NCBI GenBank assembly: GCA_022447625.1
Contig: JAKVAX010000005.1
Span: forward strand, 62,001 to 126,000
DNA: 64,000 bases
Direction of reading: 5' to 3'
DNA from: Flavobacteriales bacterium
GTDB lineage: Bacteria; Bacteroidota; Bacteroidia; Flavobacteriales_D; Sanyastnellaceae
Shown piece after piece: positions 23,939 to 32,800 of the stretch (positions are counted from its first letter, which is position 1; each line of letters begins with the position of its first letter). The position numbers were made by a program, and so were the translations under genes. The notes under the pieces are model-generated. The model had not been told where the DNA came from. It did not search any database and saw only the letters and a program-made list of their open reading frames with translations.

Positions 23939-25090
23939 TCAATAAGCGCTGTACATCATTGAAAGCAAGCTCTTTTGTTCTGTAGCCTTCAACATGTGCG
24001 AAAAGTCACGTCCGGAAGGAACCGCAGCTTCTTCTGCTTCAGCAGTCAACTCTAAATTACTCAATGACTCATCTGTTATGGTGTACGTTGCAGACAAGGG
24101 CTGGCTGGAATTGCCCATTGTCGTATTGACATTGAAGTCTTCTGTAATCGCAACATCATCATTACTGAGGAAATAGTCACTTGCGTCTGTGCTTTGAATT
24201 AATTCTCCCTCTTCATCGTCAACCCTATCTATTCGTTCTTCAGATTCAGCTGAAATGTCGTTGCTCTCAGCAATCAATCCATCAGCAAGGACTGTACTAC
24301 TATCAAGATTGATATTAGGCTGCACTTTATTGTCATCGCCAAAGGTTGGTGTTGGCTCAGGAGCTAAAGCAACCTCCAAGTCAGCTAATGCCTCTGATTC
24401 AGCTGTGGTGTCATTGTTGAATACCGTTCTATATGACGTGTCTTCTATGTTAACGTTCAAATCATCAACGTTCGGTTCAATTTTCTTTTGCTGCACGTCA
24501 GCAAGAAATTGCTCTTCAGTAACGTCTGATTCCTCAGCTTCTTTTATAATTAGTTCAAGTGTTTCTTGTGATGCTGAATTCGCTTGAAGTTCATTGTCTA
24601 CTTCACTGTTGTCTTCAATAGGAGTAGCTCTGAAGGAAGCGGTGTCAGTGGCTATTCGTTGATCAAGCTGCGTTTCAGTTGTATCAGCTTCAGCAACTAG
24701 CTTCGACTCTTTCGAAGAAGGAGTAAGAATAGCCACGGATAGTATTACTCCTACTAAAGCCGCAAGTTGTAATCCTGGTTGAAGGAACCATTTGCGCTCT
24801 GGAATAACGAGCAAGCTCATCAATCCATTTAAGGTGTACCATGCTGTGCGCTTCCGCTGTTCGCGGAACGCAGCCATGACGGCTTCTTTTGTTGCGGGCC
24901 TACTGCGCAATCCATCATCCGAAGAGACCTTCGACATACTCAATAGCAAGTGGCGCATAGACTCATATTCGTCTTCGTCCTCAATATGTTTGAGTACGAA
25001 TGCCCGTTCATCGACATAGAGCTCGCTGAAGCTTTTGTGCTTCATCAAAGACTCAATATCTTCAGGATCATATGTGTATGAATCATTCAT
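23939..25090 (-). CDS. Probable anti-sigma factor or membrane partner of the ECF sigma factor
   Basis: It starts two bases after the sigma gene ends, so it is co-transcribed with it. Residues about 1-85 are cytoplasmic and charged (MNDSYTYDPEDIESLMKHKS), like an anti-sigma N-terminal domain. One membrane helix follows at about 105-122 (LQLAALVGVILSVAIL). The remaining 260 residues are a very acidic, low-complexity Ser/Thr/Asp/Glu region on the outer side, ending KATEQKSLLSMMYSAY. No zinc-binding anti-sigma motif (HxxxCxxC) is present. The role is inferred from position and topology. Confidence 0.65.
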   Translation of the reverse strand: MNDSYTYDPEDIESLMKHKSFSELYVDERAFVLKHIEDEDEYESMRHLLLSMSKVSSDDGLRSRPATKEAVMAAFREQRKRTAWYTLNGLMSLLVIPERKWFLQPGLQLAALVGVILSVAILTPSSKESKLVAEADTTETQLDQRIATDTASFRATPIEDNSEVDNELQANSASQETLELIIKEAEESDVTEEQFLADVQQKKIEPNVDDLNVNIEDTSYRTVFNNDTTAESEALADLEVALAPEPTPTFGDDNKVQPNINLDSSTVLADGLIAESNDISAESEERIDRVDDEEGELIQSTDASDYFLSNDDVAITEDFNVNTTMGNSSQPLSATYTITDESLSNLELTAEAEEAAVPSGRDFSHMLKATEQKSLLSMMYSAY

Positions 25091-25092
25091 CT

Positions 25093-25683
25093 CTACTCTT
25101 TTAATAAGTGTTCAAACCCTTTCAACGCTTGATTCAAGTGTTTTAAGGTGTAAAACAATCGGGACTTCACGGTTCCCTCACTGCACTCCAGTGCTTCGCT
25201 TATTTCTTTGATTGACATCTCATCGAAATAGCGCAACCTGAAGGTGCTTTGTTTATCTGTGTCCAGTTTCTGAAGGGCTTTTTCTAACTGGTCATGGAAC
25301 GTGGCATGATCAAGATCTTTCTCAGATCTACTTTTCTCCAAGTGCTCTTTTCCATTTTCTAAGACTTCTTTCGCTTTTGACTTTACCTCGGCGTGACGGT
25401 AGGCGTTCTTGCACATGTTGTTGGCTATGCTGAACAACCAAGTCTTAAACGCTCGTTTCCCGTCGAAGTTGGCCGCGTTGTGGGCTACTTTGATAAAGAG
25501 TTCTTGTAAGAAGTCTTCAGCCATTTCACGGTCTTTCCAGAGCATTCTCCAGAAGTAATGGAGAAGTTGATCCGAATACCGGTCATACAGCGTGCTAAAG
25601 GCGCGTTCATCATGGCGAGCAGCCTTTTCCATAAGCTGTTCGTCTGTAAGTTCCGTGTATGGTGTTCGGAATAATCTCATCAA
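25093..25683 (-). CDS. ECF-family RNA polymerase sigma factor
   Basis: Region 2 is clear (AFSTLYDRYSDQLLHYFWRM...AEDFLQELFIKVAHN, then FKTWLFSIANNMCKNAYR, the -10 recognition helix). Region 4 carries a helix-turn-helix (LRYFDEMSIKEISEALECSEGTVKSRLFYTLKHL). The 196 aa length is normal for the group. Its ATG overlaps the stop of the upstream TPR gene by four bases, and the downstream gene looks like its membrane regulator. It probably responds to an envelope signal; the target promoters are unknown. Confidence 0.93.
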   Translation of the reverse strand: MMRLFRTPYTELTDEQLMEKAARHDERAFSTLYDRYSDQLLHYFWRMLWKDREMAEDFLQELFIKVAHNAANFDGKRAFKTWLFSIANNMCKNAYRHAEVKSKAKEVLENGKEHLEKSRSEKDLDHATFHDQLEKALQKLDTDKQSTFRLRYFDEMSIKEISEALECSEGTVKSRLFYTLKHLNQALKGFEHLLKE

Positions 25684-26747
25684 GGCTCAAGGCGCTGTAA
25701 AACGTCTTCTTTAGCTGGCAAATGCTCAGCAATGGCTCTAATCTTTGATTCAATGTCTGCTTGCCTGTCCAGTGGCCCTACACGTTCGCAGTACTCGTGC
25801 ATGTAGAATAGGAACGGGAGGTAATTAACGCTGACCTTCGATTTCTCAGGTATGGCCCCTACATCAATGGTTGAGAGAAACTTCTGAGCCAAACCGTCAT
25901 AGCCAATCGGGTCATTTTTGGTAATACTGAATCCAGCTAATTGATAGTCGTGATCTATAGTTAACCATTCATTCGGAAGTGTTAGTCCGAAGTGAACACT
26001 TCTGTTTGTTGACTTGATAAGCTGTTCAGCAGATACTCGTCGTTTACCAGATAGCTTGTCTACATCAACACCAGTGTTCGCTGAGATCTTTGCTCTGAAG
26101 TCTTCATTGACGCAGAGATCAAGCGGAATGACAAAAACATCTTTTCGTAGCCCAAATAAGTACTGAGTAATCAGAATAGGATAGGTGTCATCGCTTCCAT
26201 TGGTTACCAATGCTGCATTCTCAGGAAGCATCATAAGTACGTCTCGCGCATAGGTCAATAGATCAGAACCATATTTCCCTGATTGATGGAGGATAGACAA
26301 GTGCGTCCCTAGTTCCTGATCGTCGGAATTGGCCAAGTAATGAGCAACCATGAGTTCTCGCACTTCTGTACTCAAGGGGGAAATTCGTTGAGCTTCTTTC
26401 AATGCAGGTAAGGCCTCAGGGTCATAGTCACTTTCCAAATAGTAGAGTACATTTCCAGCGTAGCTGTTTGGCACGTTCGTATAAGCTGCAGTCGCCACTT
26501 CATTCAGTGCTTTTGCTTCTCCAGAAGAGACTTCTTTCGTAGGTCCATTCCACGCATCTTCTCGAAGATTCATGTAGAGGCTATACCAAGCCAGATCATT
26601 CTTCGGTTGACTTTCGAGCACTGACTGAAGCTGACTCGTGCTCATAGACTGGTAGTCTACCTGCGTAACACGCAAGGAAATCTGTCCTGCGCAAACCAAC
26701 GTCAGGAGAGGGAAAACGAGTGTCAGGATGATCTTTTTGTTTCGCAT
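25680..26747 (-). CDS. Exported TPR-like protein, first gene of the sigma operon
   Basis: ATG 26747 opens a signal peptide (KKIILTLVFPLLTLVCAGQ); the frame continues six codons upstream. The protein has TPR-like helical pairs (LAWYSLYMNLREDAW, NSYAGNVLYYLESDYDPEALPALKEAQRISP). It also has a 'VTNGSDDTYPILITQYLFGLRKDVFV' stretch like the soluble part of DUF2723 mannosyltransferase-like proteins (N-G-D-x-D-T-Y). It overlaps the sigma factor start by four bases, so it may supply the signal or simply share the transcript. Function unknown. Confidence 0.75.
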   Translation of the reverse strand: MRNKKIILTLVFPLLTLVCAGQISLRVTQVDYQSMSTSQLQSVLESQPKNDLAWYSLYMNLREDAWNGPTKEVSSGEAKALNEVATAAYTNVPNSYAGNVLYYLESDYDPEALPALKEAQRISPLSTEVRELMVAHYLANSDDQELGTHLSILHQSGKYGSDLLTYARDVLMMLPENAALVTNGSDDTYPILITQYLFGLRKDVFVIPLDLCVNEDFRAKISANTGVDVDKLSGKRRVSAEQLIKSTNRSVHFGLTLPNEWLTIDHDYQLAGFSITKNDPIGYDGLAQKFLSTIDVGAIPEKSKVSVNYLPFLFYMHEYCERVGPLDRQADIESKIRAIAEHLPAKEDVLQRLEP

Positions 26748-26836
26748 ATTCAAGTGTCTGTACACCTAACTTTCAAAGAGGTTCAAACAATTTAGTGATA
26801 AGTAACTTCCATCTGGCGTTTCGCCCGTGGTTTGAC

Positions 26837-26844
26837 TAATTTTG
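26837..26844 (+). promoter_or_regulatory. Bacteroidota -7 box TAATTTTG
   Basis: TAATTTTG fits TAnnTTTG and lies four bases before the ATG of the DUF493 gene (26849). No clear TTTG is found 18-19 bases upstream, so the call is tentative. Confidence 0.45.
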
Positions 26845-26848
26845 CATT

Positions 26849-27130
26849 ATGTCTGAAGAAGAGAAAGCGCGCATAGATGCGCTAAGAAAGCAATTGGATG
26901 CGGAACATCAGTGGCCGTCGATGTATATGTTCAAATTCGTACTTCCGAATGATGATACGAAGATTAAGCAACTGCATGAGATATTCGGTGAATCAGCCGA
27001 ATTTCGTTCAAGACTGAGTAAGAAAGGTAATTACACCAGTTTTACCATTCGTTCCGTGATGTTGAACGCAGACCAGATCTTTGATCTTTATTCTAAGGCC
27101 TCTCGTATTGAAGGCATCATTTCGTTGTAA
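26849..27130 (+). CDS. DUF493 (YbeD-like) small protein
   Basis: This 93-residue ferredoxin-like fold protein has the DUF493 layout: PSMYMFKFVLPNDDTKIKQL, then FRSRLSKKGNYTSFTIRSVM with the conserved S-K-x-G-x-Y-xS-x-T pattern, then DLYSKASRIEGIISL. Family members are thought to be small ACT-like regulators, but no role is established. It lies three bases before the next gene in the same direction. Confidence 0.9.
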   Translation: MSEEEKARIDALRKQLDAEHQWPSMYMFKFVLPNDDTKIKQLHEIFGESAEFRSRLSKKGNYTSFTIRSVMLNADQIFDLYSKASRIEGIISL

Positions 27131-27133
27131 TTC

Positions 27134-27502
27134 ATGGATACAAGTCTCGAAACGCTAAGGAACGCTCTACTACTCGCATTGATTGTGATGCTGGTGTATA
27201 TCCTGTACAAACGCCTTGTCAAGAAAATGGGTGAAAAGGAAGCATCTGACGCCTATGCCCACATCGTTTCTCAAAAGCGGGACGGAAGTACGATCAGTCT
27301 TCAGATTGAAGTTCCAACCACAGATACGCTTAAGGTAATCGTGACTAATGCGGCTGGAGAAGAGGTTAAAGTTGCTTCAGACGCCACCGTTGATGCAGGC
27401 GAACATCACGTAGACGTGAACATAGCCGATTTAGAAGAGGGTAAGTATAGCTTGATACTTACCACATCAAATCACCGCCAAGAAAGACCTTTCTCGATCT
27501 AA
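27134..27502 (+). CDS. Single-helix membrane protein with small extracytoplasmic beta domain
   Basis: The N-terminal helix (ALLLALIVMLVYILYKRL, residues 11-28) is followed by a basic stretch and a beta-rich domain of about 75 residues. This domain (TTDTLKVIVTNAAGEEVKV...GKYSLILTTSNHRQERPF) is reminiscent of a sorting-domain fold but is placed after a membrane helix. No family recognised. It is co-directional with the DUF493 gene. Confidence 0.7.
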   Translation: MDTSLETLRNALLLALIVMLVYILYKRLVKKMGEKEASDAYAHIVSQKRDGSTISLQIEVPTTDTLKVIVTNAAGEEVKVASDATVDAGEHHVDVNIADLEEGKYSLILTTSNHRQERPFSI

Positions 27503-29293
27503 TTACATACGCTCAGGCATATCTACTCCGAGTAGATTCATACAGTCACGAATTACTTCTCCTGTTTGTTGTGAAATGGCCAAACGCAAAGAACGCAAAC
27601 CTTCATTCTCTTCTTTGAGAATAGGAGAGGCTTGGTAAAATGAACTGTACTCCTTTACGAGGTCATAAACGTAGTTCGCAATCTGAGATGGGTCATACGA
27701 CTTCGCGGCATCTTCTAGAACGCTAGGGAATTCATAGATCTTACGGATCAATGCCCGTTCCGCGCTAGCGATTTCAACGTCATCAGCAATAGAAGCAGAA
27801 ACACCTGCCTCGGCAGCCTTGCGAAGCAAAGCCAGCGTACGGACATAGTTGAACTGGATGAAAGGTCCGGTATTACCAAAGAAGTCGATAGACTCTTTCG
27901 GATCGAACATCATCTTTTTCTTAGGATCTACCTTTAATAAGTAGTATTTCAACGCTCCGTAACCAATCTTCTTGTATAATCCTGCGCGCTCTTCTTCAGA
28001 GATTCCGTCCAGTTTACCTTGCTCTTCGGCAATTTCTTGAGCGGTCGCAGCCATTTCAGCTAGAAGGTCATCAGCATCAACTACCGTTCCTTCACGAGAC
28101 TTCATTTTACCTTCCGGAAGCTCAACCATTCCGTAGCTCAAGTGGAAGTTGTCTTTGGCATTTTCGAAGCCAAGCTTACCTAGAATGAGGAACAGCACCT
28201 TGAAGTGGTACTCTTGCTCATTTCCAACAGTGTAGATCTGGTACTTTAGTTCTGGGAACTCATTGAAACGAAGAATAGCCGTACCGATATCTTGTGTCAT
28301 GTAAACCGCGGTACCGTCTTTTCTCAAGACGAGCTTTTCATCTAGGCCGTCATCAGTGAGGTCAACCCAAACGGAACCATCTTCACGCTTGTAGAAGAAC
28401 CCTTCTTCCACGCCACGCATGACTTCCTCTTTACCTGTAAGGTAAGTGTTTGACTCGTAGTACAGCTTATCAAAGGAAACACCCATTTCATGGTATGTGA
28501 CGTCAAATCCGCTGTATACCCAGCTATTCATCTTTTCCCAAAGCGCAGTTACTTCAGGATCCTTCTGCTCCCACTTACGGAGCATTTCCTGTGCCTCGAA
28601 TAGGATAGGGGCTTCAGCTTTCGCTTCCTCTTCAGACTTACCCTGTTCAATTAGTTCCTTTATTTCCTGCTTGTAATAATGGTCGAACATAACATAGTAC
28701 TTCCCAACAAGCTTATCTCCCTTCAGTCCTGATGACTCTGGCGTTTCCCCTTCACCAAATTTTACCCAAGCCACCATCGACTTGCAAATATGGATACCAC
28801 GGTCGTTGATGATTTGAACCTTTACGACGTCGTGACCATTCGCTTCCAGAATCCTCGCTACGGAATAACCCAGGAAATTATTTCGAAGGTGTCCTAAGTG
28901 AAGAGGTTTATTGGTGTTCGGTGATGAGTATTCCACCATGACTTGTCCACGACTGCTTTTTGGAGCGTAGCCGAAGTGCTCTTCAGCAAATGCATCTTGA
29001 AGAAATCCTTTCCAGTAAGCCTCACTTACCACGAGGTTCAAGAACCCCTTCACCACATTAAAGCCCTCAACTTCAGGTGTGTTGGCCACCAACCAATCAC
29101 CGATCATTGCCCCAGCCTTCTCAGGGCTTGTCTTCGCCAAGCGCACAAGTGGGAAAACGACTAAGGTCACATCTCCTTCAAAGTCTTTACGTGTCTTTTG
29201 AAGCTGAATGTGTTGCGCTTCTGGCTCAGCGCCGAATAAATCTTTCGCTGCACTTACAACAGCAGTAGATAATATTGAGTCTAGGTATTTCAT
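27503..29293 (-). CDS. argS: Arginyl-tRNA synthetase
   Basis: A class I synthetase that charges tRNA-Arg. The signature HLGH lies at residues 132-135 (NKPLHLGHLRNNF). The KMSKS-loop equivalent is MKSREGTVVDADD, and the C-terminal anticodon-binding domain (FIQFNYVRTLALLRKA) ends at VDMPERM. The length of 596 aa is normal. It lies three bases after the citrulline hydrolase-like gene, making it the last gene of an arginine operon. It carries the 13-mer at 27758 (encoding IASAER). Confidence 0.97.
   Translation of the reverse strand: MKYLDSILSTAVVSAAKDLFGAEPEAQHIQLQKTRKDFEGDVTLVVFPLVRLAKTSPEKAGAMIGDWLVANTPEVEGFNVVKGFLNLVVSEAYWKGFLQDAFAEEHFGYAPKSSRGQVMVEYSSPNTNKPLHLGHLRNNFLGYSVARILEANGHDVVKVQIINDRGIHICKSMVAWVKFGEGETPESSGLKGDKLVGKYYVMFDHYYKQEIKELIEQGKSEEEAKAEAPILFEAQEMLRKWEQKDPEVTALWEKMNSWVYSGFDVTYHEMGVSFDKLYYESNTYLTGKEEVMRGVEEGFFYKREDGSVWVDLTDDGLDEKLVLRKDGTAVYMTQDIGTAILRFNEFPELKYQIYTVGNEQEYHFKVLFLILGKLGFENAKDNFHLSYGMVELPEGKMKSREGTVVDADDLLAEMAATAQEIAEEQGKLDGISEEERAGLYKKIGYGALKYYLLKVDPKKKMMFDPKESIDFFGNTGPFIQFNYVRTLALLRKAAEAGVSASIADDVEIASAERALIRKIYEFPSVLEDAAKSYDPSQIANYVYDLVKEYSSFYQASPILKEENEGLRSLRLAISQQTGEVIRDCMNLLGVDMPERM
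27758..27770 (-). repeat. CGCTARCGCGGAA 13-mer, copy 5
   Basis: Sense copy in argS, register ASAE. Confidence 0.9.
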
Positions 29294-29296
29294 GGC

Positions 29297-30211
29297 TTAG
29301 ATTTTTGGGAGGAAGACTTCACACATCATACATCTCACGCTCCCACCACCGAGCGCTTCGATGGTTGGAATCGGAGCGTCAATGATCTCAGCATGGGTTG
29401 CAATGCGTTGTGATTGTTCTTGGTTCAAGCTTGCTTTTGCTTGGCTACTCATGACACAAATTTTCTTTCCGTCTTCATTTAAGACTTCGAGCGCATTGCC
29501 CGCAAATGAATTCATCTGGTCAAGACTGATGTCAATGACATCATGACCATTCTCTTTCAGGCTGTCAATCACCATACTTCTTTCTTCTGCATCCTCAATG
29601 ACACTAGAACAAAGAATAGCATAGCTCGAACCGATAGACATCAATACGTTGGTATGATAGATCGGAGCTCCATGTGCCGAGGCATGGAAGACAACTCCTT
29701 CGAAGCCTAACGCTTCACAGAATCGCTCTACAGCTAGTCGGTCAGTACGTTCACTGATGGCAGCGTATGCCTTGTTATGCTGACGGTCAAGGACAAGACT
29801 TCCAGTTCCTTCGAGAAACTTCTGATGCTCTTCAAATTCAGTAAAGTCGAGTACTTCGCGTGCTTCTACACCAAATTCATTCCCCACGTAATCAATTATA
29901 TCCTCACGACGTTCACGACGTCGGTTCTTAGCCTTCATAGGGTAGAGGGCAACCACTCCGTCGTTGTGGAAACTAATCCAGTTGTTCGGGAACAACGCGT
30001 CAGGGATGTCTTTTTCACCATCAGCCTCGACAACAGCCACATGTACGCCCATGGTACGAAGGGTTTCTACGAGTTGGTCGAATTCAAAAAGAGCTTTCCC
30101 GTTCGCATCTTCGACGGAAAGATTTCGTTGGAATGTGTTATCCAAAGTCTCTTCGTTCTTTCGGAATCCATCCGGACGGATCATCAGGATGTTGTTGGTC
30201 GATTGGCGCAT
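29297..30211 (-). CDS. ctlX: Citrulline hydrolase-like protein (CtlX family, guanidino-modifying fold)
   Basis: It belongs to the arginine deiminase/amidinotransferase beta/alpha-propeller superfamily. Visible motifs are LFPNNWISFH (substrate-binding FPxNW), EGTGSLVLDR, the catalytic His region HTNVLMSIG, and the nucleophile Cys in GGSVRCMMCE near the C-terminus. The CtlX subfamily converts citrulline to ornithine and is proposed from the overall arrangement; a dimethylarginine or arginine substrate is possible. It sits five bases after arginase and three before argS, so an arginine-pathway role is well supported. Confidence 0.85.
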   Translation of the reverse strand: MRQSTNNILMIRPDGFRKNEETLDNTFQRNLSVEDANGKALFEFDQLVETLRTMGVHVAVVEADGEKDIPDALFPNNWISFHNDGVVALYPMKAKNRRRERREDIIDYVGNEFGVEAREVLDFTEFEEHQKFLEGTGSLVLDRQHNKAYAAISERTDRLAVERFCEALGFEGVVFHASAHGAPIYHTNVLMSIGSSYAILCSSVIEDAEERSMVIDSLKENGHDVIDISLDQMNSFAGNALEVLNEDGKKICVMSSQAKASLNQEQSQRIATHAEIIDAPIPTIEALGGGSVRCMMCEVFLPKI

Positions 30212-30216
30212 GACGT

Positions 30217-31179
30217 TTAGCCGCTGATCTTTTGTTGAATGAACTCAATCGTTTGTTCAAGAATTTCGAATGACACTTCGGCCATCTTATTCTTTTTTTC
30301 GTCTAGCGTAGGGTTGATTTCCACCATTTCGAAACATACTACTGGGAGACGTTCAATCAATAGTTTAATCAACATTGCTGATTCTTGGGGAGTGAAACCG
30401 TTGTCAACTGGAGTTCCTGTTCCATGGCTCACAATTTCTGGATCCATCGAGTCTACATCAAAAGAGACGTACACCAAGTCACAGTTACCTAGGCGCATAC
30501 ATGCATCGTTCACCGCTTCACTGATTGAACGGGAACGGACTTCATCTACTGTGAAGTTTCTAATGCCCTTGCGGGCGATCAGTGCATCTTCTTCAGCCTC
30601 CGTATCTCGTACACCGAAGAAAACGAGATCTTCGTGTCGGAACTTCGGGGAGATACCCCACAGATTCTTAATCTCAGACCACTCATTCATCGTAGCCTCC
30701 TTGGGATCATTCTTGCGCTCCTCCAAGTTGTCTTCGCCTAATACAATTGCCAAGGGCATTCCATGCACGTTTCCAGAAGGGGTGGTGTATGGGGTATGAA
30801 GATCAGCGTGAGCATCAATCCAGATTACCCCAATGCGTTGGTCTGGATGAATCATTTTCAATCCGCTAATTGTTCCTGCGGCAACAGAGTGGTCAGCACC
30901 AATGATTACGGGGAAGTTCCCTCGTTCTTCAATTGCTTTGAGAAGTTCACCTGTTTGTCTGAATACATCTGTAATCCCGGCAATGCGGTGTGCATGTGGG
31001 GTGGGGTCAGCTTCATACAACGCTGCGTTGTTGACCTCCACCGTATGGGTGTCATAACGGTTCAGTAGGTCATTCTCTTTGTTCCATCCAGCGACTTTGA
31101 GTGCGTCGAAGCCTAAACTACTACCGCGTGTACCAGCGCCTAATTCAGATGGATTATTGATGATCTCGATCTTTGTCAT
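30217..31179 (-). CDS. rocF: Arginase
   Basis: It hydrolyses arginine to ornithine and urea with two Mn ions. Metal ligands are visible in GADHSVAAG, DAHADLHTP and SFDVDSMDPEIV; HGTGTPVDNGFT and VEINPTLDEKKN are also typical. ATG 31179 (MTKIEIINNPSELGAGTRGS) is chosen over the frame's earlier start 13 codons upstream because homology begins there. A TACCTTTG promoter box lies at 31216-31223. It is the first gene of the arginase - citrulline hydrolase - argS operon. Confidence 0.95.
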   Translation of the reverse strand: MTKIEIINNPSELGAGTRGSSLGFDALKVAGWNKENDLLNRYDTHTVEVNNAALYEADPTPHAHRIAGITDVFRQTGELLKAIEERGNFPVIIGADHSVAAGTISGLKMIHPDQRIGVIWIDAHADLHTPYTTPSGNVHGMPLAIVLGEDNLEERKNDPKEATMNEWSEIKNLWGISPKFRHEDLVFFGVRDTEAEEDALIARKGIRNFTVDEVRSRSISEAVNDACMRLGNCDLVYVSFDVDSMDPEIVSHGTGTPVDNGFTPQESAMLIKLLIERLPVVCFEMVEINPTLDEKKNKMAEVSFEILEQTIEFIQQKISG

Positions 31180-31328
31180 ACTCACAAGACGTGCAGGAAT
31201 TAGCTGAAAGTACGGCAAAGGTACTCATCCAAGGTTATCCATATAAGGGAATAGAATAACTTTCCGACCGAAAGTTGTTAACGCTTGGCTAGACTCACCA
31301 TATTGCGTTGACTACGAACGGACTAATC

Positions 31329-32024
31329 ATGAAATCATTTACACCACTCTTTTGGTTGTTCATTGCAATCATTGGCATCGGACTAACCTCCTGCGACACT
31401 GCTCAGAAGAAAGACCAAGGCATCATTTTCTATGATGTTAGTTTTCCATTTCTTGAGAACAGCGTATTGAAGAACGTTTTCCCAGCGGAGATGAAACTAA
31501 CCTTCAAAGACAATAACGTCAAAGCAGATCTTCAGTCCCTCGGAGGGATCGTAGCCTCTGGATTTATGGCTGATGGAAACGAGCGCACGTATTGCCAAGT
31601 ATTCAAAAGCTATCAAGAACATTACAAGGTCGAGTTAGACGCTTCTGGAGTAGATGCGTACAATGCTGAACAAGTAGGAGTGAGACTTGAGCCAACCGAT
31701 CAAAAAGAAACCGTTGCAGGTTACGAGTGTGATGTGACAATCGCACATTTCCTAACAGACTCCGTTCCACCAATTACGCTGTACCACACACAAGAGATTG
31801 ATGTAGAAGACCCGAACTGGTTTACGCAATACAAGGAAATCGATGGAGTACTTCTCGGATATGAGATCGAACAGTTTGGTATGCGCATGCGACTTCTTGC
31901 ACGTCAAGTAAGTTTCACAAGCAATCCAGACGAGCAGTTCGAATTCGGCCCGCAATACAACTTGATCAATACGAATCAGATGAAAGAAAAGATCCAAGCA
32001 CTCCTTGAAGAGTACATGGATTGA
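31329..32024 (+). CDS. Lipoprotein of unknown function (DUF4412-like)
   Basis: ATG 31329 gives a lipoprotein signal (MKSFTPLFWLFIAIIGIGLTSC). The mature 210 residues are beta-rich and include KETVAGYECDVTIAHF, a motif of proteins in the DUF4412/GLPGLI group that bind at the envelope. The last codon abuts the convergent lipoprotein stop. The family assignment is tentative. Confidence 0.72.
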   Translation: MKSFTPLFWLFIAIIGIGLTSCDTAQKKDQGIIFYDVSFPFLENSVLKNVFPAEMKLTFKDNNVKADLQSLGGIVASGFMADGNERTYCQVFKSYQEHYKVELDASGVDAYNAEQVGVRLEPTDQKETVAGYECDVTIAHFLTDSVPPITLYHTQEIDVEDPNWFTQYKEIDGVLLGYEIEQFGMRMRLLARQVSFTSNPDEQFEFGPQYNLINTNQMKEKIQALLEEYMD

Positions 32025-32702
32025 TCATCTTTTTAGATCAGACTCCCACTTACGCAGGGAGAAAACAGCGTCGTACCCAAGTAGATTTCCTAGGTATCGA
32101 CTTTGTGAGTATTGGTCGTTGACAAACTTAAAGTCAAGACTTCCTTCCTCGGTAATGGCAAAGAACTTCGCTTCACCTTCAATTTCGTATCGCTTTGCGC
32201 CTTCATTGTACTTATATCTTCCTTCTCCATATTGAGAACGAATCATAGGTTCCAATTGCTCAGGATTCGCTGAGTATACATCGCCTACATATACCTCATG
32301 TTCAATGTCAGCGATGATGAGCGAGATCAAACGAGTTGAGTCAGGCGTGAGGGGAGAAGCAAACTTGATGTCAAAAGACTTGGTGACATTGTAGAATCCT
32401 TGGTCATAATACTCCTGCATCATCTTCACCGTCTCATTTCTCAACGAGTCATCGAAAACATCACCTTGGTATACGTAGTCTAGGTATTCTGCAAATCGGC
32501 CATCCGACATCGTGTCAAAATAGTGCCCCATATTCTCCTTGATTGCGGCGATTTCTTCGTCTGACACTTCAATTTGACTTTGCACAGGATCAACCTTAAC
32601 CGGCTTATCGGGGGCGTTTCCAGAATCATTCTTAGGGTCATCACATCCAGTAAATGCTGCAAGTGACGCAGCCATCAGAAGTAGAAAAAGGGGTAGTCGC
32701 AT
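32025..32702 (-). CDS. Lipoprotein of unknown function
   Basis: The signal peptide MRLPLFLLLMAASLAAFTGC is followed by a short acidic linker and about 190 residues. A helical start (EEIAAIKENMGHYFDTMSDG) leads into a beta-rich NTF2-like stretch with YEIEGEAKFFAITEEGSLDFKF. The fold could be NTF2/SnoaL-like, but I cannot confirm this. It converges on the lipoprotein at 31329 with no gap. Confidence 0.72.
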   Translation of the reverse strand: MRLPLFLLLMAASLAAFTGCDDPKNDSGNAPDKPVKVDPVQSQIEVSDEEIAAIKENMGHYFDTMSDGRFAEYLDYVYQGDVFDDSLRNETVKMMQEYYDQGFYNVTKSFDIKFASPLTPDSTRLISLIIADIEHEVYVGDVYSANPEQLEPMIRSQYGEGRYKYNEGAKRYEIEGEAKFFAITEEGSLDFKFVNDQYSQSRYLGNLLGYDAVFSLRKWESDLKR

Positions 32703-32800
32703 GGGGTAAGAATATGTTTCTCAACTATACCGCGCAAGATAATGAAAGGTTTCTATGAACCTTTTCAAAAGAAGCGTGTACGGCATGATAAATCCAAACT

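Noticed and set aside
24852-24868. TTCCGC-tgttc-GCGGAA inverted pair
   Set aside because: Contains the GCGGAA half twice but not the palindromic half; coding sequence explains it and no other such pair was seen.
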